A stretch of 64,000 nt of DNA, from contig CAWIUB010000003.1 in the NCBI GenBank assembly GCA_963839175.1, positions 14,672 through 78,671 on the forward strand, written 5' to 3'. This document shows, piece after piece, positions 17,355 through 26,970 of the stretch (position 1 is the stretch's first letter; every line of letters begins with the position of its first letter). The stretch comes from CAWIUB01 sp963839175. GTDB taxonomy: Bacteria > Actinomycetota > Actinomycetes > Mycobacteriales > Jatrophihabitantaceae. The translations under genes were made by a program, and so were the position numbers. Under the pieces are notes generated by a model. It did not search any database, had not been told where the DNA came from, and worked only from the letters and a program-made list of their open reading frames with translations.

Positions 17355-18478
17355 ACGGGCTGCTCGACGGCGTCCCGCTCGTCGACCATCACTGCCACGG
17401 CATCGTGCGCGACGTGCTGGACCGGCCACAGTTCGAGGCGCTGCTCACCGAGGCCGAAGGCCCCGGGCGACTGCACCCGTCGCTGTTCGACACCCAGGCC
17501 GGATTCGGCGTGCGCGCGATCTGCGCACCACTGCTCGACCTGCCCCACTTCGCCACGCCCGACGCGTACCTGACCCGGCGCGCCGAGCTCGGTGCCGACG
17601 AGGTGACACGCCGCATGCTCGCGGCTACCGGGATCGCCGACTACCTCGTCGACACCGGTTTCCTGCCCGACCGGGTGACCGCTCCGGGCGAGCTGGCCGC
17701 CTACACACACGCGTCGGGGCACGAGGTCGCGCGCCTCGAGGCGATCGCCGAGCAGCTCATCGCGACAACCGACGCGGCATCATTCGCTGACTCCGTCCGC
17801 GAGGCTTTGCAGGCACGCGCCGCCGCGGCCGTGGCATTCAAATCGGTGGCGGCCTACCGCGTCGGTCTCGATCTCGACCCCAGCCGGCCCACCGAAGCGG
17901 AGGTGAGCCTCGCCGCCGCGAACTGGCTCGCCGCGATCAACCCGGGCGGCACGCCCCGGCTCGTCGACCCAACACTGATCAGATTCCTCATCTGGACCGC
18001 ACTCGAGCTCGACCGGCCGCTGCAGTTCCACGTCGGCTACGGCGATCCCGACCTCGATCTACACCGCTGCGACCCACTGCTGCTCACCCCGCTGCTGCGG
18101 GCCACTGCACACTTAGGCATCCCAGTCATGCTCCTGCACAACTACCCGTTCCACCGCTCGGCCGGCTACCTGGCACAGGTCTTCGACCACGTCTTCGTCG
18201 ACGTCGGCCTCGCGCTGCACAACCTCGGCACCCAAGCGGACCGCCTCTTGGCTGAACTGCTCGAACTGGCACCATTCGCATCGGTGCTGTTCTCCAGCGA
18301 CGCCTTCGGGCTGGCCGAGCTATATGCCCTGAACACGACGCTGTTCCGGCACGCGATGACGGGCTTCCTCGACAACGGCATCTCCCGCGAGTTCTGGCCG
18401 CCCGCGGAAGCCGAGCGCATCGCCGACATGATCGCCGCCGCCAACGCCCGCCGCGCCTATCGCCTCAACAACCCATGA
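17351..18478 (+). CDS. FluG-type amidohydrolase
   Basis: 375 residues from the GTG at 17351, which overlaps the previous stop. The metal-binding start LVDHHCHGIVRD (HxH) near residue 12 and a TIM-barrel amidohydrolase-2 body are present: VAFKSVAAYRVGLDL, LQFHVGYGDPDLDL, VMLLHNYPFHRSAGYLAQVF, SVLFSSDAFGLAELYALNT. This is the fold of the N-terminal half of FluG and of amidohydrolases partnered with glutamine synthetase-like ligases. It probably hydrolyses a gamma-glutamyl or imidazole-type amide made by the neighbouring ligase; that pairing is inferred from context. Confidence 0.85.
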   Translation: MNGLLDGVPLVDHHCHGIVRDVLDRPQFEALLTEAEGPGRLHPSLFDTQAGFGVRAICAPLLDLPHFATPDAYLTRRAELGADEVTRRMLAATGIADYLVDTGFLPDRVTAPGELAAYTHASGHEVARLEAIAEQLIATTDAASFADSVREALQARAAAAVAFKSVAAYRVGLDLDPSRPTEAEVSLAAANWLAAINPGGTPRLVDPTLIRFLIWTALELDRPLQFHVGYGDPDLDLHRCDPLLLTPLLRATAHLGIPVMLLHNYPFHRSAGYLAQVFDHVFVDVGLALHNLGTQADRLLAELLELAPFASVLFSSDAFGLAELYALNTTLFRHAMTGFLDNGISREFWPPAEAERIADMIAAANARRAYRLNNP

Positions 18479-18675
18479 CCACCATCGACTCCTACCCCGC
18501 CGCACGGTAGACACCGCGGACGGCCGCACATAACCACGAACACAGACCGAGCATCACCATGCGACGCCAAATACGTATTCGGCGCTCGCGGTAATTCGAG
18601 TGATCACCTTGCGTGTTCGCGTTGTCCGCTGAGGTCACGCGAGTCCTACGGTCGTGGTGGGTCATCCGGTCTTGG

Positions 18676-19632
18676 TCAGCGGCCGGGGCGCCCGCAGCAC
18701 TTCTTGTACTTGACGGCGCTGTCGCACCAGCACGGCGCGTTGCGGCCCGGTGGCCAGGCGAGCAGGTTGCCGAGGCCTGCCTGCTCGGCCAGGTAGCCCC
18801 GGCGCGTCGCAGCGTCCTCGATCGAGCCGCCGGTGCGCTCGGCGTAGTCGTGCAGCGCGTCGACCCGCGCGTGGACCAACACGATCTTGGCCGGCCCGCG
18901 CAGTACCGTGTCGCGCAACTGCGATTCCAGGCGGGCGCGGTACTGCTCGTGGCTCGTCGCCTCGTCGAGCAGGTGCGGCCAGCGCTGCTTCGCGACCGCG
19001 AAGTCTCGCTCGGGCCAGGTGAGGATCCGGATGGCTTTCGCAGCGCCGATGCGCGGGTCGGCCCACGCCTCGTCCGTCGACGGGAAGGCCGCGTCGCCCG
19101 CGAGCGACCGACGAGCCGGCGGCTCCCAGAGGCCGTCCTGCAGGTCGTCCGGTGCGTAGCCCAGACGCACGCGCAGCTCATGGCGCTGCCACAAGACGCC
19201 GTAGGCCGGCGACATCCAGCCGAACTCGCCCCGCGCCGCGGCGCACTGCTCGTCGGTAAATCGCGACGCCGCCATCGTGAACCAGCGCAGCGCGACCTGC
19301 TCATCACCACGCTCGGCGAGCAGCTCGGCTGCCATCGCGTACGCATCGGGGCCGTGCTCGCGCTGGCGGGAGTCCTTGATCGCGTCCAGCTCAGCCATGG
19401 CGAGATCCGCGCGGCCCGCGTCGAAGTGGATCTCGGCGAGCTGCACCCGCGCCATCGATCCGTCGAATCCGCCCGCGGCCGTCAGCGTGCGCAGCCAACC
19501 CAGGGCGGCCTGGTCGTCGCCCGCCTGGCGCAGCTCGTCCACGATCTCGAAGACGATCTCGGCCCTCTCGTCCGGGTAGCTGTCCAGTTCCTCGATGAGC
19601 GCCGGGACCCGCCCGGCCGTCGTCGCCGTCAT
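18676..19632 (-). CDS. SEC-C zinc-motif protein with TPR-like body
   Basis: 318 residues from the ATG at 19632. Residues about 5-160 are helical and TPR-like (LIEELDSYPDERAEIVFEIV, AMAELDAIKDSRQREHGPDA), a central part has VRLGYAPDDLQDGLWEPPAR, and the extreme C-terminus is a SEC-C zinc motif, GRNAPCWCDSAVKYKKCCGR. SEC-C motifs bind zinc and usually mediate protein interaction, as at the end of SecA. The specific role is unknown. An upstream extension in the same frame to 20196 lacks conserved character and was excluded. Confidence 0.8.
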   Translation of the reverse strand: MTATTAGRVPALIEELDSYPDERAEIVFEIVDELRQAGDDQAALGWLRTLTAAGGFDGSMARVQLAEIHFDAGRADLAMAELDAIKDSRQREHGPDAYAMAAELLAERGDEQVALRWFTMAASRFTDEQCAAARGEFGWMSPAYGVLWQRHELRVRLGYAPDDLQDGLWEPPARRSLAGDAAFPSTDEAWADPRIGAAKAIRILTWPERDFAVAKQRWPHLLDEATSHEQYRARLESQLRDTVLRGPAKIVLVHARVDALHDYAERTGGSIEDAATRRGYLAEQAGLGNLLAWPPGRNAPCWCDSAVKYKKCCGRPGR

Positions 19633-20089
19633 ACGGCCATGCTCGCGGCGGCGAATCATCATCGCATGCATCTCGCTCGGCGCGTCCTGGTACCGGACAC
19701 CGACGCGGGCCATCCGTCGTCGCGCCCGTCGGCCACTTGATCCGAAGCAGGAGGCGACGCGCCGAAAGCTGCGATGGACGGCATCGGCTTGGAACGGCGC
19801 GACCAGCGACCCGAAGGCCGACACATCATCGACTCGGCAGAGACCCCCGGGGCTCGGAACATAACCACGCCACCGGCCATCCTCTGGACCGCCGAACGAC
19901 GCGCTGGATTCGGCGATCATGTTGATCTTCGGTGTAAGCCAGACCGCGGAGCTGCTGACGGAAGGTAACCGGTTGGAGATCGCGCGCCGTACCGTCGATC
20001 GGCGCGACGCACGCCGGAACCGCGCGAGCACAGATGAATCTGTCAGATTGGCCGGCGACGACTGCGTAGGCCGGTCACGATCGCGGTTG
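19633..20089. other. No recognisable gene (0.46 kb)
   Basis: Only short overlapping frames of poor quality are seen, on both strands. It separates two minus-strand genes and should hold the promoter of the SEC-C gene. Confidence 0.45.
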
Positions 20090-20845
20090 TTAGGGACGAG
20101 GATCGAGGTCACTGAGGCTGCATAGAGGCACCGCGATCCACCCCTCCGTCCGAGCAGCTTCGCGGTCCTCCTCGCTCGGGCGTGAGACCCAGCCATCTTT
20201 CATTGCTGCCCTGGCATTCACCGCCGCGACCACAGCGTCGAATGCGTCGTCCGAGGTCATGCACTGGGACCGCACATCCGGATCCACGTTGAGCCAATCG
20301 GCGCGATCGAAGAACTCGGCGGCCAGCCGTCTCAAGGACGCCTGCTTGGCGTTGCCTTTGTATCCCCGAGGATCGAAGCCCCAGCACTTCAGCGCCGCCG
20401 CCGGATATACCTCAAGGAGGCGGCCAGCGCCCGAGCGGTCGTCGGCGCCGACACCTACGCCTAGCGCGGCCAGCAGTCCAGCCGCGCGCATCGCCGCCCG
20501 GCCGATCCGATCAGTGGAAACGCTCAGCGGATTGGGCCCACCCGCCGAGCGGACCGCAAGGTCGGTGCGGCGATATGCGAGCTGCTCCCTGGCCGCGATG
20601 TCCTCCCCCTCGCCGGCCCGGATCTCTCCGCGCTGATGACGAGCCACGAAATCTACGAAGTCGCGCGGCCAGCCCAGCGGGCAGCCGACGCCGACCTTGG
20701 ATGCCGTCGGTGCGAGGTCGACGATCGAGGCATCGGTAGCGCCCGGATGCAGTCCGGTGACGGTGGCACCTGATTGATCCCAACTGATAACAGCGGCCAC
20801 CGTCTTGGCGGGTTGGGCTGATAGATCGACTCCGATCGTGAGCAT
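20090..20845 (-). CDS. DUF429 predicted RNase H-like nuclease
   Basis: 251 residues from the ATG at 20845 (MLTIGVDLSAQPAKTVAAVI). The N-terminal GVDLS strand, VGVGCPLGWPRDFVDFVARH, YRRTDLAVR and SVSTDRIGRAAMRAAGLLAA, then LLEVYPAAALKCWGFDPRGY and CMTSDDAFDAVVAAVNARAA, are the conserved blocks of DUF429 proteins, which have an RNase H fold with acidic active-site residues (D7 here, the late DDAFDA pair). Biochemical function is not established for the family. No operon partner is apparent. Confidence 0.82.
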   Translation of the reverse strand: MLTIGVDLSAQPAKTVAAVISWDQSGATVTGLHPGATDASIVDLAPTASKVGVGCPLGWPRDFVDFVARHQRGEIRAGEGEDIAAREQLAYRRTDLAVRSAGGPNPLSVSTDRIGRAAMRAAGLLAALGVGVGADDRSGAGRLLEVYPAAALKCWGFDPRGYKGNAKQASLRRLAAEFFDRADWLNVDPDVRSQCMTSDDAFDAVVAAVNARAAMKDGWVSRPSEEDREAARTEGWIAVPLCSLSDLDPRP

Positions 20846-21108
20846 GCAACGAACGTAGGTCACCGGCCATATCGACGTGACCCACTCGCGCGTGTGAACC
20901 GCTCCGGACCCGTCGATCTGGACGGCTTCAGGCGGCTAGTGAACCAAGCCCCGAACAGCTGACGATCGACCGTACGGCGCGTGCGTCGTGACGGCGTGAC
21001 AACGCGATCGCCGGACGCCGAGGCATAGTCGAGGTCGAGCATGCCGTGGCCGTTCGGCTGGCGCGACAGCGCAACGAGCGACCCGCCGAAAGGTCAGGAG
21101 GCGCGGAA

Positions 21109-21450
21109 GTGGCCCGGATCGTCATCGAAGTCATCATCCTGTGCCTGATCCTGGGGGCAGTTGCCTCACTCTCTCGCCGCTGGAGTGGCCAGCGCGGGTC
21201 GCGACACCCGTCGCCTGCGATTGCCAATGCGCCGACCGAGGCGTTGTGGCGGGCGATGCATGTCGGCAACGAGAAGAACCAGACGGAGGTGCTCGTCGTC
21301 TTGCAGGTCCCGGGCGGGACCGACGTGTGGGATCAACGCACCTGCACGGTCATCGAGAATCAAGATCCCGAGTACGACAAGCGGCTCTACAACGCGATGG
21401 AAGACGCCAGGTCCCGAGCCGCTCTGCTCAACAGCATGCGCGACACGTGA
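21109..21450 (+). CDS. Small membrane-anchored protein of unknown function
   Basis: 113 residues from the GTG at 21109, chosen because a perfect AGGAGG ends seven bases upstream. Residues 2-19 form one membrane anchor (ARIVIEVIILCLILGAVASL). The soluble part contains EVLVVLQVPGGTDVWDQRT and DPEYDKRLYNAMEDARSRAA, which looks like a compact folded domain. I do not recognise the family. It stands alone. Confidence 0.65.
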   Translation: MARIVIEVIILCLILGAVASLSRRWSGQRGSRHPSPAIANAPTEALWRAMHVGNEKNQTEVLVVLQVPGGTDVWDQRTCTVIENQDPEYDKRLYNAMEDARSRAALLNSMRDT

Positions 21451-21760
21451 CAGTCACGTAGTTGCAGGATCACGGGCTCGCGAGGGTCGACAGGTGCGGC
21501 GTTCACGTGGGCTCAGCAGGTGACGATGTGAGTGTCGACGGTGCCGTCCGCTTGAAGGTCGGTGTTCCGTGCGCCTGTGAGATAGAAGAGCCCGCGCTAT
21601 CCGATCCGGTACGCGGGGTGCGCGTGATCTGAAGGCCATCACCGGGCCGGAATCGGAGATCGCGCGTCGGCGGCCGTGATGGGCCGTAGCTCCCGGCGGC
21701 GACCTCTATCGACGGCGACGAGCTGGCTGGGCTCTGTTGCATTGGTGGCAGATGCGGGGG
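21451..21760. other. No recognisable gene (0.31 kb)
   Basis: Lies between convergent genes (small membrane protein and Smr protein). Nothing identifiable on either strand. Confidence 0.45.
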
Positions 21761-22015
21761 CTATTTCCAGCGGAAGTGGACGAAGACGCGTCCGAAATTG
21801 TCGGAGTCCTTCTCGACGTGGTGGTAGAGCGCTTTGATCTCCTTGCGGTCGAGGAATCGTAGGACCCGTTTCTTGAGCTGCCCCGAGCCCTTCCCTGGGA
21901 TGATCTCCACGAGCGGCGCCTTCTTGGTCACGGCCTCGTCGATGCTGGCGCGAAGCGCAAGCTCGATCTCCTCGCCGCGGGTGTAGATGTCGTGCAGGTC
22001 GAGCTTCAACTTCAC
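21761..22015 (-). CDS. Smr domain protein
   Basis: 84 residues from the GTG at 22015 (VKLKLDLHDIYTRGEEIELA). The Smr signature is complete: LDLHDIYTRGEEIE for the LDLHG motif, PLVEIIPGKGSGQLKKRVLR for the HGxGxG region in its variant form and a C-terminal FGRVFVHFRW strand. Smr domains, as at the C-terminus of MutS2, are small nucleases or DNA/RNA-binding modules. This stand-alone version is common in actinobacteria. The reading frame stays open further upstream, across the oppositely oriented VOC gene, but only sequence downstream of 22015 is Smr-like. Confidence 0.8.
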   Translation of the reverse strand: MKLKLDLHDIYTRGEEIELALRASIDEAVTKKAPLVEIIPGKGSGQLKKRVLRFLDRKEIKALYHHVEKDSDNFGRVFVHFRWK

Positions 22016-22021
22016 GGGTGT

Positions 22022-22408
22022 ATGGAGGTACTCAGTAGCCGGATCGTGTTGCGACCAGCCGACCTGGACCGCAGTCGACGGTTCTACCGGGACATGCTGG
22101 GTCTTGCCGTCTACCGTGAATTCGGGGATCGCGATGATCCTGGGCTCGTCTTGTTCCTCGGCGGGGGTCACCTGGAAGTCTCCGGCGTCGCGGATGGCAC
22201 AGAGATGCGCAATCTCGCCCTCTGGCTACAGGTCCGGGATCTCACCGTCGAGCAGCGGCGCCTCAAGGCGGCCGGTGTCGAGATCCTGCGGGCCCCCCAA
22301 CGGGAACCGTGGGGCCTGTTGGAGATGTGGATCACCGATCCGGACGGGGTACGCATCGTTCTCGTTGAAGTCCCAGCCCAACATCCACTACGACGCGACA
22401 ACAGGTGA
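22022..22408 (+). CDS. Glyoxalase/bleomycin-resistance (VOC) family protein
   Basis: 128 residues from the ATG at 22022. The opening SSRIVLRPADLDRSRRFYRD, MLGLAVYREFGDRDDPGLVL, FLGGGHLEVSG and the ending LLEMWITDPDGVRIVLVEVP are typical of VOC metalloproteins with two paired beta-alpha-beta-beta-beta modules. Members include glyoxalases, dioxygenases and drug-binding proteins; which applies is not readable here. It starts six bases from the start of the divergent Smr gene, so the two promoters must overlap each other's coding region. Confidence 0.82.
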   Translation: MEVLSSRIVLRPADLDRSRRFYRDMLGLAVYREFGDRDDPGLVLFLGGGHLEVSGVADGTEMRNLALWLQVRDLTVEQRRLKAAGVEILRAPQREPWGLLEMWITDPDGVRIVLVEVPAQHPLRRDNR

Positions 22409-22704
22409 GGCCCCCGCGGCGCGCGCATTGCGCAGCCGAAGTGACCTCACGGCGGCGTTTGCGGATGTTGCTCACCGCGGCATTCGCTGCTTGATCAACA
22501 AGCCGGGGAGCTGTTCAAGATCCTTGATGCAGCCCAGCCGAACATGCGGACCAGCTCTGAGACTCGGTAGCCCTGCATTTCCTGACTGATCGGCGATCCC
22601 AGCGCGCCACGGCCACGTATGCACCGTCCGCTAGGCGGCTGCGTGTCCGGACGTCCGCTGGCTCCGTCGCGTTGAGTGCGCCGCCCTGGCCCGGGGGGAC
22701 TGCC

Positions 22705-23110
22705 TTGCTGATCGAGAAGCCGTCGCTGTGCCGTCCGCCCGCCGGCTATCGGTTCCCGCGTGAGGTGATCGCGGTTGCGGTGCGCTGTATCTGCGTTACG
22801 GGCTGTCCCACCGCGATGTCGAGGAGCTGCTCGCCGAGCGCGGCATCACCGTCGATCACGTGGCGATCTACCGCTGGGTGCAGACGTTCACGCCGGAGTT
22901 CGTCGACGCCCCCGTCCGAGCTGACACTCGGCGGGCGATAGGTGGTTCGTCAACGAAACCTCCGTGCAGGTCGCCGGCCTACCTCTACCGGGCCGTCCAT
23001 CAGCACCGCCAGGTCATCAACGTCCTAGTGTCCGAGCGCCGCAACGCCCGTGCGGCACGGGCGTTTTTCACCCGCGCGATGACCGATCGTGCAGGTCCGG
23101 ATTCAACGCG
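22705..23110 (+). pseudogene. IS6-family transposase remnant
   Basis: Fragments of an IS6-type DDE transposase are spread over frames: YRFPREVIAVAVR near 22748, then a frame with YLRYGLSHRDVEELLAERGI character, IYRWVQTFTPEFVDA near 22865, a broken first-Asp region (RRAIGGSSTKPPCR where GDRWFVDETYVKVAG is expected) and YLYRAVHQHRQVINVLVSER near 22980. At least three shifts occur and the C-terminal half is missing. No terminal repeats are recognised. Confidence 0.7.
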
Positions 23111-23272
23111 CGTGGAAATCATGGTGTGCCCACGTTCGGCCCCACCGGGGACGTGCCCCGGCTCGTCACGGGGGATTCCCCCCGCCGACGATTCGGGTGG
23201 TAACCGTATTCGGCCTGGCCTGCCGGCTGCATAGCGTGGACTGCGGATCGGCGGTATGCAGTGGGAGGTCGG

Positions 23273-23998
23273 GTGATAGCGGCTCGCGGTCTGAGCAAGC
23301 GCTACGGCGCGACCGTCGCCGTTGATGGGCTGAGCTTCGAGGTGCGGCCGGGTGTGGTGACCGGTTTCCTCGGCCCGAACGGGTCGGGCAAGTCGAGCAC
23401 GATGCGGCTATGCTCGGTCTGGACAGGCCGGACGCGGGCGAGGTCCGGATCGGTGGACGGCGCTATCGCGAGCTGCGCTGGCCACTGCGTGAGGTCGGGG
23501 CGCTGCTGGAGGCGAAGGCCTCCCATCCGGGACGCAGCGCCTACGCGCATCTGGCGGCGCTGGCTGGCGGAGAGCAATGCCATCCCACGGTTCCGGGTCG
23601 GCGAGGTGCTCGACCTGGTTGGCCTGAGCGGTGTCGCCCGCCGCCGGGCGGGTGGCTTCTCGCTCGGCATGGCCCAGCGGCTGGGTCTGGCCGCCGCGCT
23701 GCTTGGTGATCCGTGGGTGTTGTTGCTGGACGACCCGGTCAATGGCCTTGATCCACAGGGGATCCGCTGGCTCCGCGGCCTGTTGAGGTCGCTGGCCGGG
23801 CACGGCCGGATCGTCTTTGTCTCCAGCCACCTCATCAGCGAGATGGCGCTCATGGCCGAACATCTGGTGGTGATCGCCGGCGGGCGGCTGGTTGCCGACG
23901 CCTCGCTTGCGGAGTTGTCGGCTCGGACCGGCTCGCTGGAGCAGACGTTCCTCGAGCTGACGGCAGGCAGCGCTGAGTATCGGGCGAGGGACTCATGA
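23273..23998 (+). pseudogene. ABC transporter ATP-binding protein with two compensating frameshifts
   Basis: From the GTG at 23273 (SD GGGAGG) the protein shows Walker A GPNGSGKSS (about residue 35), a late signature in SLGMAQRLGLAAALL, Walker B VLLLDDPVNGLDPQG and the H-loop SSHLISEM. Between about 23408 and 23565 the correct sequence (MLGLDRPDAGEVRIGGRRYR, REVGALLEAKASHPGRSAYA) lies in another frame, so one indel opens and a second closes a scrambled stretch of some 53 codons containing the Q-loop. This is the nucleotide-binding half of an ABC-2 type (bacitracin/drug efflux-like) exporter and overlaps the permease start by ATGA. Confidence 0.75.
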
Positions 23999-24171
23999 CG
24001 ACCAACCTGATGGCCACCATCCCCGGAGGTCACTACCGCCTCCGGCACGTCATCCGCATGGAGTGGCTCCCCGTAGCGTTGACGTTGACCGCGACTGTGC
24101 CGGTACCGACCCCCAAGAGCAAGCGACACGTCGACAACGACGTGCGGCGAATGACCGCGCGCACCATTTGA
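23995..24171 (+). pseudogene. ABC permease N-terminal stub
   Basis: The ATG overlaps the ATPase stop, as in intact ABC-2 operons, and the first 25 residues (LMATIPGGHYRLRHVIRMEW) fit the cytoplasmic lead-in of such permeases. The expected first membrane helix is replaced by unrelated sequence and the frame stops at 24171. The transporter has lost its channel. Confidence 0.5.
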
Positions 24172-24521
24172 GGCTGCTGATCAACGAGGCACCAGCCACC
24201 GACCGGTACGTCATTCGTGACCACACCAAGGCAGCGCGAACCGATCGCCCCTGCGGGTCCGACCTGATGCCTTGAGCAGCAGGAGCTGGGCGCGGAGCTG
24301 GTGGCAGAGGGCCGACTGATCCCAGTAGCGCGGGTCCAGGCGATGCATGAAGCCAAACGGCGAGCACGCGCTCGTCGACAGACCGACGAGAACGACAATG
24401 GCACCGGGTAGTCCAGGTTTGTGAAGCCGGTGTAGTTGTCGTACTGCTCGCCGGGCAGCCGATGCGTGGATCGACAGCCTGGGGTCTTGCCTTGGGATCT
24501 GCGCGGGAGGAAGGTCGGATC
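24172..24521. other. Junction region without an intact gene (0.35 kb)
   Basis: Near 24274-24408 a short frame (LGAELVAEGRLIPVARVQAM, then HEAKRRARARRQTDENDN) looks like the tail of a small basic/acidic protein, but its start is lost. It probably marks the far side of the deletion or insertion that removed the permease. The right 30 bases hold the ribosome-binding site of the secreted protein. Confidence 0.35.
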
Positions 24522-26432
24522 ATGGCGCGCGTGCGAGGCCGGTTCCTATCGCATTGCAAATCCGCCGCCCGGGCGGCAGCGATCGTGGCGATGCTCGGTG
24601 CTTGTTCGGTCTTCGCGGCGCCTGCGGTTGCGGGTGCCAGCCCGTCCGGATCAACCGTCCCCTCCGCGGTGGCAGCGCCCGGCCAACCGGATCTCGGGCC
24701 GAACGTCTACGTCTTCGACCCGTCGATGCCGCAGAGCCAGATCCAGCAGACGGTCGATGCGATAGCCGCCCAGCAGGTCCCGAATCAGTTCGGGACGCAG
24801 CGCTATGCACTGCTGTTCAAACCGGGCACCTATGGGACGGCCGCCGATCCGCTGAACTTCCAGCTCGGCTACTACACCGATGTCGCCGGCCTCGGAACAT
24901 CGCCCGACGACGTCGTGATCAACGGATCGGTGTACGTCCGCAACCAGTGCGGCAACAACAGTTGCGTTGCCCTGAACAACTTCTGGCGGTCGCTGTCGAA
25001 CCTCACGATCAACGTGACCACCCCGGACTTCGGCTGCTACAGCGGCGAGTTCTGGGCGGTGTCGCAGGCCGCGCCGATGCGGCGCGTACACGTCAACGGG
25101 CTCACCACCCTGATGGACTACTGCACCGGCCCGTCGTTCGCCAGCGGCGGGTTCATCGCGGACTCGAGGTTCGACGGCAGCACCGTGGTCAATGGTTCGC
25201 AGCAGCAGTTCTTCGTCCGCAACAGCGCCCTGGACGGGTGGACCAATGGCGTGTGGAACCAGGTCTTCGCAGGGGTTTCGGGCGCGCCGGCCCAGTGCTT
25301 CCCCGCGCAGGCGAGCTGCGGAGGGCCGTACACGACCCTCGCCACCACACCGGTGAGCCGCGAGAAGCCGTACCTGTACGTCGACGGCAGCGGGCGCTAT
25401 CGCGTGTTCGTTCCGGCAGCGCAGCAGAACTCCGCCGGTGACAGCTGGTCGGCCGGACCCAGCCCGGGGCGATCGATCCCGTTGTCGGACTTCTTCCTCG
25501 CCAGGCCGTCAGACTCGGTCCAGACGATCAACGCCCAGCTTGCGGCTGGCCGGAACCTGCTGCTCACACCCGGCGTGTACGACGTCGACCAGACGATCAC
25601 GATCAAGCGCGCCGATACCGTCGTCCTGGGACTGGGATTCGCCACCCTCACTGCAATGAACGCAGCCGTGCCGATGAGCGTGGCGGACGTCCCGGGTGTC
25701 GACATCGCGGGCCTGATCATCGACGCCGGCCCGGCCAATTCGCCGACGTTGCTGCAGATCGGCACCCAACACGCCGCGAACGGAGCGGCCCGCGAGCACA
25801 ACGGTTGGAGCGACCCGTCCGACCCGACGGCCCTGCAGGACGTGTTCTTCCGAGTCGGCGGACCCCACGCCGGCCGCGCCACGGTGAGCCTGGAAGTCAA
25901 CAGCGACCACGTCCTGCTCGACGACATCTGGGCCTGGCGAGCCGACCACGGCAACGGCGTCGGGTGGACCCAGAACACCGCCGACACCGGCGTGGTCGTC
26001 AACGGCGACGACGTCAGCGCCACCGGACTGTTCGTCGAGCACTACCAGAAGTTCCAGGTCATCTGGAACGGAGAGAACGGCACGGACGCCTTCTTCCAGA
26101 GCGAGATGCCCTACGACGTGCCGAACCAGGCGGCGTGGATGTCCAGCCCGAGCACCCTCGGATACGCCGCAGTCAAGGTCTCGCCCAGCGCCCATCATTT
26201 CACCGGATACGGCATGGGGACCTACAGCTTCTTCAACCAGGGCGTGGACATCTTCGCCGCGCACGCTTACGAAGTGCCCACCAACTCGGGCGTCCAGATG
26301 CACGACCTGCTCACCGTGTTCCTGGACCCGACCAACGGGAAGGGCGGCATCCTCAACGTCGTCAACGACACCGGCGGTTCCTCCACCATCGCGAACCCGG
26401 ACGTCGCCGTCACCGTCGTCAGCTATCCCTGA
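24522..26432 (+). CDS. Secreted right-handed beta-helix (pectate-lyase-fold) protein
   Basis: 636 residues from the ATG at 24522, preceded by GGGAGGAAGG. A signal peptide spans about residues 1-41, with the hydrophobic core AARAAAIVAMLGACSVFAA and cleavage near VAGA. The mature part has pectate-lyase-like helix turns: YALLFKPGTYGTAADPLNFQ, LGYYTDVAGLGTSPDDVVIN, LNNFWRSLSNLTINVTTP, a mid segment LLLTPGVYDVDQTITIKRAD, and paired cysteines. Close relatives in actinomycetes are annotated variously, including as adenylyl cyclase, without biochemical support. Likely an extracellular polysaccharide-binding or -cleaving protein; substrate unknown. Confidence 0.8.
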   Translation: MARVRGRFLSHCKSAARAAAIVAMLGACSVFAAPAVAGASPSGSTVPSAVAAPGQPDLGPNVYVFDPSMPQSQIQQTVDAIAAQQVPNQFGTQRYALLFKPGTYGTAADPLNFQLGYYTDVAGLGTSPDDVVINGSVYVRNQCGNNSCVALNNFWRSLSNLTINVTTPDFGCYSGEFWAVSQAAPMRRVHVNGLTTLMDYCTGPSFASGGFIADSRFDGSTVVNGSQQQFFVRNSALDGWTNGVWNQVFAGVSGAPAQCFPAQASCGGPYTTLATTPVSREKPYLYVDGSGRYRVFVPAAQQNSAGDSWSAGPSPGRSIPLSDFFLARPSDSVQTINAQLAAGRNLLLTPGVYDVDQTITIKRADTVVLGLGFATLTAMNAAVPMSVADVPGVDIAGLIIDAGPANSPTLLQIGTQHAANGAAREHNGWSDPSDPTALQDVFFRVGGPHAGRATVSLEVNSDHVLLDDIWAWRADHGNGVGWTQNTADTGVVVNGDDVSATGLFVEHYQKFQVIWNGENGTDAFFQSEMPYDVPNQAAWMSSPSTLGYAAVKVSPSAHHFTGYGMGTYSFFNQGVDIFAAHAYEVPTNSGVQMHDLLTVFLDPTNGKGGILNVVNDTGGSSTIANPDVAVTVVSYP

Positions 26433-26643
26433 CCATCCGCGGCGTGCGTCCGAGCCCTCGGCTCACACACAGCAGCACCGCCCGGGGCCGCCGAGGTCGT
26501 TCGTGGAGATAGTTCCGCCAAGTTGCCGCGACCGGCGCCACGCGCTCCGCGTTCTACGACCCGATGACATCACGAACGCTGAGCCGGAGCCCAGGAACGC
26601 CCCCTCTGACGCCTGATCGCGCGCTTCTGCCCGCACCGCGTGT

Positions 26644-26970
26644 CTAGCTTGTCGGCGCCTCCGGCTGCGCAGGCCCCGATTCCGGTGGGGCGGTCCTCGG
26701 CTCTGGTGTCGCTGACGAGTCAGGTGCCGACACATCTGCCGCCGGCTCCGTCTTCGTCTGCGGCGCAACTTTCTCTTGATACTTGGCGACACTCTCTTGC
26801 GCTTTGGAGAGGCCCCTTTGCAGCATGTCGAGATAGGACGACGTCATCTGCTTGCGGCGCTCAGGGTCTTTCAGAGCCTCCAAGGCCTTCTCAAACTCCG
26901 CGGAGATCTGGGCGAACCGATGCTTCGCGACCTCAAGAAAGTCCTGCTCCTTGTTGGGATTCTCCGACAT
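26644..26970 (-). CDS. Small coiled-coil protein with Pro/Ala tail
   Basis: 108 residues. Residues 1-70 are charged and helical (FLEVAKHRFAQISAEFEKAL, SYLDMLQRGLSKAQESVAKY), predicted as a helical pair; residues 71-108 are a disordered proline/alanine/glutamate tail. No enzymatic motif. Similar short proteins occur in actinomycetes without known function. Convergent with the beta-helix gene. The GC level and codon pattern look native. Confidence 0.65.
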   Translation of the reverse strand: MSENPNKEQDFLEVAKHRFAQISAEFEKALEALKDPERRKQMTSSYLDMLQRGLSKAQESVAKYQEKVAPQTKTEPAADVSAPDSSATPEPRTAPPESGPAQPEAPTS

